A DNA stretch of 51,925 nt from Syntrophobacter sp. SbD2 (GTDB taxonomy: Bacteria > Desulfobacterota > Binatia > UBA9968), in the NCBI GenBank assembly GCA_945889495.1, contig CAMDBU010000020.1, forward strand, positions 1 to 51,925, in the 5' to 3' direction. The notes under the pieces are model-generated. The model ran no database searches. It was not told the origin of the DNA and saw nothing but the letters and a program-made list of their open reading frames with translations. Shown here piece by piece: positions 25,803 to 34,765 of this stretch. The position numbers and the translations under genes were made by a program. The first letter of the stretch is position 1. Every line of letters begins with the position of its first letter.

Positions 25803-27332
25803 TTAACCGTTGGCGCGCCCGGCCATCGCCGCCCGCGCCACCTCCCGATCGTCGAAATGAATTTTCGTCTGGCCCAAAATCTGATAATCCTCATGGCCCT
25901 TGCCGGCGATCAGCAGCGCGTCGCCGGTGCTGGCCAACGACAGAGCCAATTCAATCGCCGCGCGCCGGTCGGCTTCGACAAAATAGCCGCGCTTCACTTC
26001 CGCGCCAGCACTAGCGCGATCAAGTTTCGCGATTCCCGCTTGGCGCACGCCGGTTTCGACTTCGGCCAGGATCGCCAACGGATCTTCGGTGCGCGGGTTG
26101 TCGGAGGTTAACACCGCGACATCGCTCAAGCGCCCGGCGATCTCGCCCATCAACGGCCGTTTGCCGCGGTCACGGTCGCCGCCGCAACCGAACACGGTCA
26201 ACAATTTTTTGTCCGTCAACTGGCGCACCACCCGAAGGGCTTTCTCGAGCGCGTCGGGCGTATGGGCGTAATCGACCAGCACGGCGACGCCCAAATTGTT
26301 GTCAACTTTTTCCAACCGCCCGGGCACGGCGGCTAAACGCGCGATGCCACGTTGGATAACCCCGTCGGCCAATCCCAGGGCGCAGCCGACGCCGATGGCG
26401 CCCAAAATATTTTGCAAATTCACCGAGCCCACCAGCGGCGAGCTGATTTTCAAACGCCGCTCCTTGGCCTGGACCTCGCCGCGAATGCCACCGACATCGG
26501 TGACCACTTGTAACGGCCGCACATCCCATGGGCCGCTCTCGCCGTAACTCCACACCGCCAAACCTTGAGCCTGGCAGGTGGCGATCAGAGATGTCGCGCG
26601 CTCATCGTTGCCGTAAATCACCGCCGCCTTGTTAGCCTTCACCGAGGCCGGCAAATAATCGTCGAACAAGCGCCGCTTGGCGGCGAAGTAATCGTCCATG
26701 TCGCGATGATAGTCGAGATGATCGCGCGACAAATTGGTAAACACGCCGACATCGAACTCCAAACCGCGCACCCGCTCTTGAGCCAGCGCATGGGAGGAAA
26801 CTTCCATCGCCACCGCTTGCACGCCGTTGGCCGTCATGGTGGCGAGCAGCTCCTGCAAGTCGAGGGACTCCGGCGTGGTATGGTGCGACGGGATTTCCCG
26901 GCCGCGATAGCGATAGTTGATCGTGCCGATCACGCCGGGTTCGAGACCGGCGGCGTGCAAAATCGCCTCGACTAAGTAAGTCAAAGTCGTCTTGCCGTTG
27001 GTGCCGGTGACGCCGACCAGGCGCAGATTGCGGCTCGGCCGACGATAAAAGTGCGCCGCCCATAGTCCCATGGCATGGCGGACATTTTTCACCCGCACCA
27101 TCGCTGGCGCTTGGGGCCAGGTGCCGGGGTGCGACCAGACCACCGCGGCGGCGCCGCGCTTGACCGCTTCGCCGATGTAATCATGGCCATCGGCCTTTTC
27201 TCCCGGCACGGCGAAGAAAACTTTGCCCGCCGCCGCCTGGCGCGAGTCGTAGGTCAAGCCCGTTATTTCCTGCTCCAGATTGCCGTCGCTCTGTTCGACC
27301 TCCTGCAGCGTTAAGAACTCGCGGACTCGCAT
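25803..27332 (-). CDS. murE: UDP-MurNAc-L-Ala-D-Glu:meso-diaminopimelate ligase MurE
   Basis: A 509-residue Mur ligase adding the third residue of the stem peptide. The ATP loop TNGKTT is at residues 111-116. The DNPR motif at residues 411-414 is the known marker for meso-diaminopimelate specificity, so the wall is of the DAP type usual in Gram-negative bacteria. The N-terminal UDP-binding DSRQAAAGKVFFAVPG is typical. It starts 4 bases after ftsI ends. Confidence 0.99.
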   Translation of the reverse strand: MRVREFLTLQEVEQSDGNLEQEITGLTYDSRQAAAGKVFFAVPGEKADGHDYIGEAVKRGAAAVVWSHPGTWPQAPAMVRVKNVRHAMGLWAAHFYRRPSRNLRLVGVTGTNGKTTLTYLVEAILHAAGLEPGVIGTINYRYRGREIPSHHTTPESLDLQELLATMTANGVQAVAMEVSSHALAQERVRGLEFDVGVFTNLSRDHLDYHRDMDDYFAAKRRLFDDYLPASVKANKAAVIYGNDERATSLIATCQAQGLAVWSYGESGPWDVRPLQVVTDVGGIRGEVQAKERRLKISSPLVGSVNLQNILGAIGVGCALGLADGVIQRGIARLAAVPGRLEKVDNNLGVAVLVDYAHTPDALEKALRVVRQLTDKKLLTVFGCGGDRDRGKRPLMGEIAGRLSDVAVLTSDNPRTEDPLAILAEVETGVRQAGIAKLDRASAGAEVKRGYFVEADRRAAIELALSLASTGDALLIAGKGHEDYQILGQTKIHFDDREVARAAMAGRANG

Positions 27333-27336
27333 GCCA

Positions 27337-29283
27337 TCACCCTTGCAGGTTCACCACCACCACTTGGTCTTCGGAACGGCGCTCGCCCGGCGCCGGCATC
27401 TGCTTGATCACGTAACCGTTGCCCTGGACCTTCAACGTGATGTGCAACGATTGCGCTTTTTCCAAAGCCTCGCGCATGCTCAAGCCATGAAAGTCCGGCA
27501 CCGCGTCTTCCTTGATGGCGGCCAATTGCACACCCGGCCGTTTGAGCAACCGCGGCAAGGACGGCTCGGTTGGGTTCGGCGCGGTGGGGAATACCGCGCC
27601 CTCGCGCGGCGCCACCGCCAACCGACGTAGCGCGCCCTGGGCGATATTTTTAAACGCCGGCGCGGCGACCACGCCGCCGTAAACATTGCCCTCCGGTTCG
27701 TCGATCAAGACCAATGACACCAGACGGGGATTTTCCGCCGGCACGAAACCGACGAAGGAACCGACTCGTTTTTTCGAGTAGACGCCGTGCTCGGCCTTCT
27801 GCGCCGTGCCGGTTTTACCGGCGACATCGAAGCCGTCAACCTTGGCGGCCACGCCAGTGCCCCCTTCGGTGGTGACGTCGCGCAGCATGGAGGCCAATAG
27901 CTTGGCGGTCTTTTCCGAAATCACCCGGCGCACGATCTGCGGCTGGTTCTCGACCAACACTTGTCCCTGGGGGCTAATTATTTTGCGCGTCACATAGGGG
28001 CGCATGAGAAGGCCGCCGTTGGCCACCGCGGCGTAGGCCATCACCATCTGCATCGGCGTGGTCGAGATGCCCTGGCCGAAGGCGTGGGTCGCCAGATCGA
28101 TGGCCGCCCAACTTTCCGGCTTGCGCAATAAGCCCGGCACTTCGCCCGGCACATCAATGCCGGTGACCCGGCCAAAGCCGAACTTGTCGATGTATTTGAA
28201 GTACCGTTCCTTCTTTAATTTTTCGGCGACCTTGGTGAAACCGATATTGCTCGACACTTGGAGAATCTTGGCGAACGGCAACCAGCCCTGCGGATGGGTA
28301 TCGTGAATCACCCGGCCGGCGTAGTTATACTTGCCCATCTCGCAGTAGAATAAATCGTCCTTGCCGACCACGCCCTCTTCGAGCGCCGCCGCCGCGAGAA
28401 TAGTTTTAAAAGTCGAACCGGGCTCGAAACTATCGGTCACCGCGCGGTTGCGCCGCTGATCGGCGCTCTGCTGCGACGCTTTGTTGGGATCGAAGGTCGG
28501 ATAATTGGCCAGGGCCAAAACTTCGCCGGTGGCCGGATCGACGACGATGGCGACGCCGGCCTTGGCGCGATGCTTGTGCACCGCCGCTTCCAATTCTTTT
28601 TCCGCCAAATGCTGGATCGACGTGTCGAGGGTCAACTGCACGTCGCTGCCCGGCGGCACTTGCAGCCCTTCGACGCCCTCGACCAACACCCGGCGACCGA
28701 GCGCGTCCCGTTCGGAGACCGAGGAACCGGCGGCGCCTCGGATGTAGTCGTTGTATTGCAGCTCGATGCCTTCGAGCCCTTCGGAATCGCGATTGACGAA
28801 ACCTAAAATCTGCCCGGCCAACGCGCCCTGGGGATAGTAGCGAGTCGGCTCGAAATACATGCCGATGCCGTCCAACCGCAGCGCTTGAATTTGTTCCGCT
28901 TCCGCCGGCGACACCTGGCGCTTGAGCCAGACAAACGGCTTGTTGGCGGCGAGCTTGTGCTCGACATCGGCGGCTTTCAAATGGAGAATCCGCGCCAGGG
29001 TAATCTTGGCTTCGGCGGCATCGCGCAGCCGGTGCGGCCGGACATAGACCGATTGCGATTCTAAGCTCAACGCCAAGGGTTCGTTGGCGCGGTCGTAGAG
29101 CGCGCCCCGCTTGGGCAGGACGATCCATTCTTTCAAATGTTGGCGCTGGCCCAAGCGCATCAATTTGTCGCCTTGAAACACTTGCAGATAAAACGCCCGG
29201 CCGCCGACGATGGCGAAGACCAGTAGGAAGACGACTTTCACGCAATTGACGCGCAGCTGATTGCGTTTGAGCGAACGTCTCAT
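27337..29283 (-). CDS. ftsI: Septal penicillin-binding protein FtsI (PBP3) with C-terminal PASTA domain
   Basis: A 648-residue class B penicillin-binding protein that crosslinks septal peptidoglycan with FtsW. One N-terminal membrane helix (residues about 14-30) is followed by the pedestal domain. The transpeptidase motifs are STFK (Ser290-Lys293), SSN (344-346) and KTG (490-492). One PASTA domain follows (about 597-648, PDFHGLSMREALEKA), as in many deltaproteobacteria and Gram-positives but not E. coli. The start at 29283 is set by the ATGA overlap with ftsL and the basic-plus-helix N-terminus; the longer open frame upstream is a shadow. Confidence 0.97.
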   Translation of the reverse strand: MRRSLKRNQLRVNCVKVVFLLVFAIVGGRAFYLQVFQGDKLMRLGQRQHLKEWIVLPKRGALYDRANEPLALSLESQSVYVRPHRLRDAAEAKITLARILHLKAADVEHKLAANKPFVWLKRQVSPAEAEQIQALRLDGIGMYFEPTRYYPQGALAGQILGFVNRDSEGLEGIELQYNDYIRGAAGSSVSERDALGRRVLVEGVEGLQVPPGSDVQLTLDTSIQHLAEKELEAAVHKHRAKAGVAIVVDPATGEVLALANYPTFDPNKASQQSADQRRNRAVTDSFEPGSTFKTILAAAALEEGVVGKDDLFYCEMGKYNYAGRVIHDTHPQGWLPFAKILQVSSNIGFTKVAEKLKKERYFKYIDKFGFGRVTGIDVPGEVPGLLRKPESWAAIDLATHAFGQGISTTPMQMVMAYAAVANGGLLMRPYVTRKIISPQGQVLVENQPQIVRRVISEKTAKLLASMLRDVTTEGGTGVAAKVDGFDVAGKTGTAQKAEHGVYSKKRVGSFVGFVPAENPRLVSLVLIDEPEGNVYGGVVAAPAFKNIAQGALRRLAVAPREGAVFPTAPNPTEPSLPRLLKRPGVQLAAIKEDAVPDFHGLSMREALEKAQSLHITLKVQGNGYVIKQMPAPGERRSEDQVVVVNLQG

Positions 29284-29645
29284 GGCAGTATGGTGACCTG
29301 GCCCTTCTGCGGCGCCGTCAAGCCCAACCGGCGGCGCGCCATCTCTTCGATGCGGTCGCGGGTCGTCAAGGTAGCGAGTTCGACTTTGAGTTCGCGATTT
29401 TCCTGCTCCAAACGGCTTTGCAACTTGCTCGCGGTCGACAACACGTAACCCATATGCACCACCTGCAAGCGTAGCCACACATGCCCCAAGATCACGCCCA
29501 GCAATGCCAACACCAATGCCGCCACGCCCAGGTAACGGCGCCGGCGCGCCGCCTGCTCGGCGCGGCTGCTATGGACGCGCTTGGGCAGCGCGATCTGCTG
29601 GTTGTCAAGTTTGGCCGCAGTGGCCATGGCTACACCCTCGCTCAT
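29280..29645 (-). CDS. ftsL: Cell division protein FtsL
   Basis: A 121-residue bitopic protein, weakly conserved in sequence but placed between rsmH and ftsI as usual. A basic cytoplasmic stretch (RAEQAARRRRYLG) precedes one membrane helix (VAALVLALLGVILGHVWL). A coiled coil of about 40 residues follows (LQSRLEQENRELKVELATL), then the RIEEMARRRLGL segment typical of FtsL/DivIC. It should pair with FtsB and FtsQ to control FtsW/FtsI. It overlaps both neighbours by 4 bases (ATGA). Confidence 0.9.
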   Translation of the reverse strand: MSEGVAMATAAKLDNQQIALPKRVHSSRAEQAARRRRYLGVAALVLALLGVILGHVWLRLQVVHMGYVLSTASKLQSRLEQENRELKVELATLTTRDRIEEMARRRLGLTAPQKGQVTILP

Positions 29646-30568
29646 AGGCGCTCGACCGCGCGCAACTTGGCGGAACGGGCGCGCGGGTTGGCCGAGATCT
29701 CAGTATCGCTCGGCACCACCGGTCTTTTGGTCAACAGTTTCACTTTCGCGCTCCAGCCGCATTGGCAGACCAGTGCCCGCGGCGGACATAAACAAGCTCG
29801 ACTCCATTTGCGAAAAGCATTTTTCACCAGCCGATCTTCCAACGAATGAAAAGCGATGATCGCTAAACGCCCGCCCGGCCGCAGCAGCGCGAAACCATCG
29901 GCGAGAAACTTCTCTAACTGGTCGAGCTCGCGGTTGACGGCAATGCGCAAGGCCTGAAACACCTGGGTCGCCGGATGATGATCGCGGCGCCGGCCGCCCT
30001 TGGCGCCCTCGACCAAACGCGCCAAATCGTCGGTAGTCTCGATGGGCCGCGATTTTCTTTCGGCAGCGATGCGCGCGGCGATGCGCCGCGCTTGCGGCTC
30101 CTCGCCATAATCACGAAATATCCGCGTTAGCTCCTCCTCTGACGCGCCGTTGACCAGGCTGCGAGCGTCGAGTGTTTGGCGACGATCCATGCGCATATCC
30201 AACGGCCCGCCCGAACGAAAACTAAAGCCGCGCTCGGGCGCGTCGATTTGCCATGACGAAACCCCTAAGTCCAATATGATTCCGTCCACCCTGTCCCAAC
30301 CGATCTCGTCCAACACTTCGCGGACATCGGCAAAACTAGCCTGCCGGGTAATCAACCGGGCGCCGAACTCGTGTAAACGTTGTCCCGCCGCGGCGAGCGC
30401 CTGATCGTCGCGATCCAACCCCAACACCAAGCCATCGGGAGCGCTGGCTGTAAGAATCGCTTCGCCATGGCCGCCGCCGCCCAAGGTGCCGTCGATATAG
30501 CGCCCGCCCGGCTCAGGCTTGAGCAGATCCAGCGCTTCGCGCAGCAGCACGGAGACATGGGCAAACAC
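29642..30568 (-). CDS. rsmH: 16S rRNA (cytosine-1402 N4) methyltransferase RsmH
   Basis: A 308-residue SAM-dependent methyltransferase (formerly MraW) acting on C1402 of 16S rRNA in the ribosomal P site. The opening HVSVLLREALDLL, the SAM-binding DGTLGGGGH and the DLGVSSWQID motif are diagnostic. The start codon is GTG, four bases after the STAS gene stop. In the usual dcw order it follows mraZ directly; here a STAS gene lies between them. Confidence 0.98.
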   Translation of the reverse strand: MFAHVSVLLREALDLLKPEPGGRYIDGTLGGGGHGEAILTASAPDGLVLGLDRDDQALAAAGQRLHEFGARLITRQASFADVREVLDEIGWDRVDGIILDLGVSSWQIDAPERGFSFRSGGPLDMRMDRRQTLDARSLVNGASEEELTRIFRDYGEEPQARRIAARIAAERKSRPIETTDDLARLVEGAKGGRRRDHHPATQVFQALRIAVNRELDQLEKFLADGFALLRPGGRLAIIAFHSLEDRLVKNAFRKWSRACLCPPRALVCQCGWSAKVKLLTKRPVVPSDTEISANPRARSAKLRAVERL

Positions 30569-30571
30569 GGG

Positions 30572-30934
30572 TCAGTGGCTCGTGCCGTCGCCCTCCCAAT
30601 CGTCTTCAAAACTTTCGATGGCGTCCTCGAGGGAATGGTATTCCTCGAAGAAGCGATCCATGCCGACGACCTTGAAAATGTCGCGCAGGAAGGGGCTCAT
30701 GCCGGACAGCTTCAAATCGCCGTTGACATTGCGCAGCGCCTTGAGACGCTCGAGCAAAACCCCGATGCTCAGGTAATTGATATGGTCCACCGACCTAAGG
30801 TTGAGCACCACCTTGAGCCGATCATGCTCGATAAACGAGCCGATGGTATCCTTGATGCGGATCATTTCTCGGAAATCGATATCGCCGCTGACATCAATCA
30901 CAGAGATATCTTGAATCGCTTTACGCGCCAGCAT
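30572..30934 (-). CDS. STAS-domain protein (anti-sigma factor antagonist-like) inside the dcw cluster
   Basis: A 120-residue single STAS domain of the SpoIIAA/RsbV type: beta strand DISVIDVSGDIDF, then LKVVLNLRSVDHINYLSIGVLLERL, ending in an acidic tail (EDDWEGDG). In classical antagonists the loop is D-S-S-G, with the second serine phosphorylated by the anti-sigma kinase. Here the same place reads N53-Y54-L55-S56, so the normal phospho-site is a leucine with a serine one residue later. Regulation may differ or be lost. GGAG stands 8 bases before the ATG. It is co-transcribed with mraZ and rsmH, which suggests a link between a partner-switch signal and division. No cognate kinase or sigma factor is in the window. 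Confidence 0.85.
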   Translation of the reverse strand: MLARKAIQDISVIDVSGDIDFREMIRIKDTIGSFIEHDRLKVVLNLRSVDHINYLSIGVLLERLKALRNVNGDLKLSGMSPFLRDIFKVVGMDRFFEEYHSLEDAIESFEDDWEGDGTSH

Positions 30935-30975
30935 CCACTAGTCTCCTTTCGACCCGATCCGTTATTTCCGTCCCG

Positions 30976-31428
30976 CTAAAAGCCGATGTCGCTCAAGAAT
31001 TCCGGATCCTGCATGAGCTTTTCTTCCGCCGCGCCATGGACCTTGTTCCACACCCCTTGGTCCCAAATGCGAAATTTTTCCAACGCCGAAACCAGTGCAA
31101 CATCGCGCTTGAGGTCGGCGTACTTGCGCAACACCGGCGGAATCAAAATCCGCCCATGGGTGTCGAGCGCGCACTCGCAGGCGCCGCCGAGGTAATAGTT
31201 TTGGAACAGCACCATGCGCGAATCGAACTTGGGCTTCTTGAGCACCTCTTCTTCGAACTTGATCCACGCTTCCATCGGATAAACATCTAGACAACGCATG
31301 CCGTCGACGATAAAGTTGGTAACCATGATGCGGTCATCGCCCTTAGCAACCACCACATCGCGGAACTTGGACGGGATGCTAATTCGCCCTTTGGGATCGA
31401 TTGTATGTTCGTAGCTGCCGTGAAACAT
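30976..31428 (-). CDS. mraZ: Transcriptional regulator MraZ
   Basis: A 150-residue protein with two tandem AbrB/SpoVT-type half domains (HTIDPKGRISIPSKFRD and ALDTHGRILIPPVLRKY), forming the ring-shaped DNA-binding regulator of the dcw cluster. The ATG at 31428 (MFHGSYEHT) is the family start; the longer frame opens at a GTG within the operator and is rejected. No clear Shine-Dalgarno site precedes this ATG. Its binding boxes are visible at 31463-31487, just downstream of the -10 box, so autoregulation is expected. Confidence 0.97.
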   Translation of the reverse strand: MFHGSYEHTIDPKGRISIPSKFRDVVVAKGDDRIMVTNFIVDGMRCLDVYPMEAWIKFEEEVLKKPKFDSRMVLFQNYYLGGACECALDTHGRILIPPVLRKYADLKRDVALVSALEKFRIWDQGVWNKVHGAAEEKLMQDPEFLSDIGF

Positions 31429-31462
31429 ATTGGCCCATATTTTGGGATTTTGCGGGAAATAA

Positions 31463-31516
31463 TCCCACTCTAACCCACCAGAGGCCACTTATAGCTTCCT
31501 ACCGAAAAGCTGTCAA
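31463..31516 (-). promoter_or_regulatory. dcw promoter with MraZ operator
   Basis: On the minus strand TTGACA (31516-31511) and TATAAG (31493-31488) are separated by exactly 17 bases, a near-consensus sigma-70 promoter. Immediately downstream are three MraZ boxes repeating every 10 bases: TGGCC (31487-31483), TGGGT (31477-31473) and TGGGA (31467-31463). This matches the known TGGGN, five-base-spaced repeat bound by MraZ; the first box is degenerate. Bound MraZ would cover the start site and repress. Confidence 0.85.
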
Positions 31517-31981
31517 CAACAAATCACTTTAATTGCCGTGATTTGTTGGTATTTTTTGGCGCATTTGCGGCGTGGTGGAAACTCCAGCGGCAATCGCTGA
31601 AACCCAAGCCTGAGTTGTCAGCCCACTTCATGCCAATTGAAGCGCGTTGGCACCGCAAAGCGGACGAAAACGCAGTGCATCTCCTTTTAAAATACCAGTG
31701 AGAGCAGGAAGGTCCCGTTTGTTCCGTCATACCCGCGAAAGCGGGTATCCAGGCTAATTCAACGGTGAACAAACCTGGATTCCCGCCTGCGCGGGAATGA
31801 CAGATCGAGTAAATGAGCCTGGGGAGGGTATTCGGCTATTTTCATTATCCATGAGCGTGCGCAAAGACATGAAACACCCTGTGGTATTAGTTGAAGCGAC
31901 CAGCCGAAAGTTGTGTGGGAGTTTAGCAGACTGGCAAGAACCATCCCTGGCGACGCGGTTTGTCGCCAGGTGTGTCAAAGT
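31517..31981. other. Intergenic region without gene; two palindromic repeats
   Basis: About 465 bases between the dcw promoter and the 3' end of rnpB. Two copies of the dispersed palindrome lie at 31724-31753 (arms ACCCGC/GCGGGT, inverted) and 31774-31803 (core TTCCCGCCTGCGCGGGAA). Short open frames here show no start site or family features. I see no other supported gene. Confidence 0.7.
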
Positions 31982-32350
31982 GGGCTAAAGCGGATCGATA
32001 AGCCGGATTCTGTAATGGCCAGCAATAGCGGCCACAGCGATCATTCATCTAATCCCTTGATTGCTCAAGGGCTCAAGCGACCATACCCGAGGGCTATGGG
32101 CGGACCACCCAACCCTCCTATTTGGTCTTGCTCCGGGTGGGGTTTGCCATGCGTTCGCCATCGCTGGCGAACCGGTGAGCTCTTACCTCGCCTTTTCAAC
32201 CTTACCGGCCGCCGAAGCGGCAGGCGGTATGTTTTCTGTGGTACTTTCCCCCGATCGCTCGGAGCCGTCGTTAACGGCCACCCCGTCCTATGGAGTCCGG
32301 ACTTTCCTCCTCCGCTTGCGCGGAGGCGATCGCTTGATCCACTTTAGCCC
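31982..32350 (-). ncRNA. rnpB: RNase P RNA (type A), rnpB
   Basis: The catalytic RNA of RNase P, which trims tRNA 5' leaders. On the minus strand the 5' part carries the universal GAGGAAAGTCCGGACTCC (about 32309-32292), the middle GGAAAGTACCACAGAAA, and the 3' part ACAGAATCCGGCTTATCG. The ends form helix P1: 15 bases at 32350-32336 pair with 31996-31982 with one G-U pair, which sets the boundaries. Length about 369 nt is normal for type A. It lies just downstream of the zinc-ribbon coiled-coil gene, a frequent arrangement. Confidence 0.95.
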
Positions 32351-32498
32351 ACGCTGGTTGGTTAATCCGCGGCGGCGCTGGCGCGCCTGGTTAGACAGCA
32401 ACTAACTCTACCGCGTTCTCACCGCGGTTGAACGTTACGTGAAGATGTTTAGTGAAGCAACCAAGGTTGCCGCTGAGACTGGCTGGCGCGCCAGAGCG

Positions 32499-33230
32499 CT
32501 AGGCGCTCTTGGCTTCGTCGAGTGGCACCGGTTTGACGTAAACGATGCGCTGACAGCTCGGGCAGTTGTGGATTTTTTCGCTGCGAATGATCTCGTTGCC
32601 CATCTGCGGCGGGATGTTCATAAAGCAGCCTTGGCAGATGCCGCCGGCGATCTCCACCACGGCGTTGCCGCCGCGGCGGGAAAAAATCAGTTCGTAGCGC
32701 GAGATCAGGTCGCGCGCGACATTGGCGGCAATGCTCTGGCGCTGGGATAGTTTCTCGGCCACCGCTTGATCGATGTCATTGATTTGCCCGCCGAGTTCCT
32801 GCTGCTGTTTCTGCCAGGCTTCCTGAAGCGCCACCATCTCGGCCTCTTTGGCGGCTCGGCTCGCCTTGATGGCGTCGATCTCCTGCATGATCTTGATCAG
32901 TTCCTCTTCAAGCTCACCGTTGGCCTGGCGCATCATATCGATCTCGCGCTGGAGCGCCTGGAGCTCCTTGGCGTTCTTGATGCGATTCATACGCATGCGC
33001 TTGTCCGTCGCCTTTTTGCCTTCGTCCTGAAACACCCGGTCCTTTTCAGCGCGCAGCTTTTCTTTTTCGGCGGCGGCCACGGCGAGCGTATCCACTTCCT
33101 TTTGCTTGGCTTGGAGCTCGCGCTCTTTGGCTTGGAGTTCGTCGAGCAGACTTTGTTTCAGCCCGGCCTGCTCTTTGATCTCGCGATCGACGGTTTGCAG
33201 AGAAGCCAAGACTTCAATTTGCGCGTGCAA
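32499..33230 (-). CDS. Coiled-coil C4 zinc-ribbon protein (CdsZ-like)
   Basis: A 243-residue protein. Residues 1-185 are almost entirely a charged long coiled coil (LQAKERELQAKQKEVDTLA, ELQALQREIDMM), and the end is a C4 zinc ribbon (GGICQGCFMNIPP ... NCPSCQRIVYV). It belongs to the widespread family with a zf-RING_7-type ribbon, often next to rnpB. Its molecular job is poorly defined, with proposed nucleic acid or secretion-linked roles in some species. The start codon appears to be TTG with a GGGGG upstream. The stop codon lies inside a small hairpin (AGAGCGC/GCGCTCT, 32493-32509). Confidence 0.85.
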   Translation of the reverse strand: MHAQIEVLASLQTVDREIKEQAGLKQSLLDELQAKERELQAKQKEVDTLAVAAAEKEKLRAEKDRVFQDEGKKATDKRMRMNRIKNAKELQALQREIDMMRQANGELEEELIKIMQEIDAIKASRAAKEAEMVALQEAWQKQQQELGGQINDIDQAVAEKLSQRQSIAANVARDLISRYELIFSRRGGNAVVEIAGGICQGCFMNIPPQMGNEIIRSEKIHNCPSCQRIVYVKPVPLDEAKSA

Positions 33231-33253
33231 TTTCGAATCCCCCGTTCAGATAA

Positions 33254-33281
33254 AAAAATGCACCCAGTTGGGTGCATTTTT
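33254..33281 (-). terminator. Rho-independent terminator
   Basis: A perfect 12-base inverted repeat (AAAAATGCACCC / GGGTGCATTTTT) with an AGTT loop. The A and T runs give a U tract in either direction. It lies between the M48 protease gene and the zinc-ribbon gene on the same strand and should end transcription from the M48 gene. Confidence 0.85.
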
Positions 33282-33455
33282 AGACTGTCAATGCTGATTA
33301 ATGAAAAAATGTTTAGGTGCTTTTCTGATCACTCCGGCAACGATCCCCTGAGTGAAATTCTTATATAAAATCGCGACCTTTGTCAAAGCGCCGGCGGCCG
33401 TCGGAACCACCCAACGGCTTCACCACAAGCTCAGCTGAGGCGTAGCAGCACAGCG

Positions 33456-34655
33456 TTAGCGCGTCGCCGGCCGCAGCCGTTGCAGCTGCTGGCCCATACT
33501 GTTGGTGGTGCGAATCAGATCGCCGAACCAGACGATCAATTCGTTGACCCTTGTACCGTTGCTGGCGGTGATCTCCGACCAGGAGCGTCCGCGCTGGTAA
33601 TCGTCGGCGATCTGGCGTAGCGAGCCACGGCCCAGCTCACTGACGCCGCGCAGCCCAGCGTACTGGCCGTAACCGGTTTGCAGTTGCTGGCGCTCCTGCA
33701 CGATCGCCTGCGGACTCAGACGTAGCTCACGAGCCAAGGCTTCGACCACCGCGCGCTCGCCGTTGGGTTGCTCGACTGCTCGATTGATCGCCTCCATGCG
33801 CTTGAGCAGTTCGCGCTCGGACTTGGCCGCCGGCGTATCCAATGACTCTGGCGACGGTAGAGTTTCCAGCCGGGCGTTGCTCGGCTGATAATAGGACAAC
33901 GCTTCGGGCAAGAACGAGCGGATGTTCTGTACCCGAGTCTCATAGCCGGGATGGGTCGAGAGAAATTCCGGCGGCCGGCCACCCTTGGCGCCATCTTTTT
34001 TTTCACCCGCCTCCATGCGCTGCCACAAATCGACGGCGACGCGCGGGTCGTAGCCCGCCTTGGCCATCAGGATCAACCCGATGCGATCCGCTTCGGTTTC
34101 TTGGGAGCGGCCAAAAGGCAGCGCCACGCCGACGCCGCCGACGATGCCATAAGCTTGCAACACTTGATTGGCCATGGCGGGATTTTTACCCAACGCGACG
34201 CCGAGGCCGACGCCACCCAACTGCAAGAGCAAACCTTGGCTCATGCGCTCGGCCGGATGGCGCGCCAAGGCGTGGGCGACTTCATGGCCCAAGACCACCG
34301 CTAATCCAGCTTCGTCCCGCGCCGGACCAAAGATGCCGGTGTAGGCCGCCACCTTGCCGCCCGGCACGGCGAAAGCGTTGACCATCTCCGGATCGTTGAT
34401 GACGGTGAATTCCCACTTGTACTCGGGCTTATTGGCCACCGCGGCGATGCGCTCGCCGACTTTGCGCACGATCCGTTCGGCCTCCGGGTTGCGCGTGATC
34501 ACGCTATCGCGCAGCACATGCTTGTAGGCATCGTCGCCGAGCGCGGTTTCCTGTCCTTCCGAGACCAAGATCACCTGGCTGCGGCCGGTATAGGGCGCCG
34601 AGGAACAGCTCCAAATGAACAAACCAAGATAGACTAAGGTAAATAATTTTTTCAT
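33456..34655 (-). CDS. M48-family metalloprotease, probable lipoprotein
   Basis: A 399-residue zinc protease like the BepA/LoiP group, which checks outer-membrane assembly. A lipoprotein-like signal ends at Cys17 (FIWSC). The zinc motif HEVAH is at residues 124-128, and the third ligand is in the ETEADRIG motif downstream. Unlike BepA, the region after the peptidase domain (about 260-399) has no obvious TPR; it is helical with a QQLQ-rich end. The ATG at 34655 begins the signal peptide; the longer frame lacks signal character. It is followed by a clear terminator, so it is probably monocistronic. Confidence 0.9.
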   Translation of the reverse strand: MKKLFTLVYLGLFIWSCSSAPYTGRSQVILVSEGQETALGDDAYKHVLRDSVITRNPEAERIVRKVGERIAAVANKPEYKWEFTVINDPEMVNAFAVPGGKVAAYTGIFGPARDEAGLAVVLGHEVAHALARHPAERMSQGLLLQLGGVGLGVALGKNPAMANQVLQAYGIVGGVGVALPFGRSQETEADRIGLILMAKAGYDPRVAVDLWQRMEAGEKKDGAKGGRPPEFLSTHPGYETRVQNIRSFLPEALSYYQPSNARLETLPSPESLDTPAAKSERELLKRMEAINRAVEQPNGERAVVEALARELRLSPQAIVQERQQLQTGYGQYAGLRGVSELGRGSLRQIADDYQRGRSWSEITASNGTRVNELIVWFGDLIRTTNSMGQQLQRLRPATR

Positions 34656-34765
34656 AGACACCCCAGCGGCACACAACCTGATGCAAAGCAAGCGTTTAGG
34701 ATTAAGAGACACAATGAATTCACCGCCCCAAGCCTTAGACGCCGGGCCAACCTGGAACCGCCAAG

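Noticed and set aside
30976-31488. Longer mraZ frame starting with GTG at 31488
   Set aside because: It would start inside the MraZ boxes and next to the -10 box. The family N-terminus (FHGSYEHTIDPKGR) begins at 31428.
186-31803. CRISPR array, suggested by recurring palindromic repeats
   Set aside because: The copies are isolated, palindromic and unevenly spaced, with no regular spacers and no cas genes.
31913-32405. Open frames of 114-144 codons over rnpB on the plus strand
   Set aside because: They lie antisense to the RNase P RNA, whose conserved core and P1 helix are clear.
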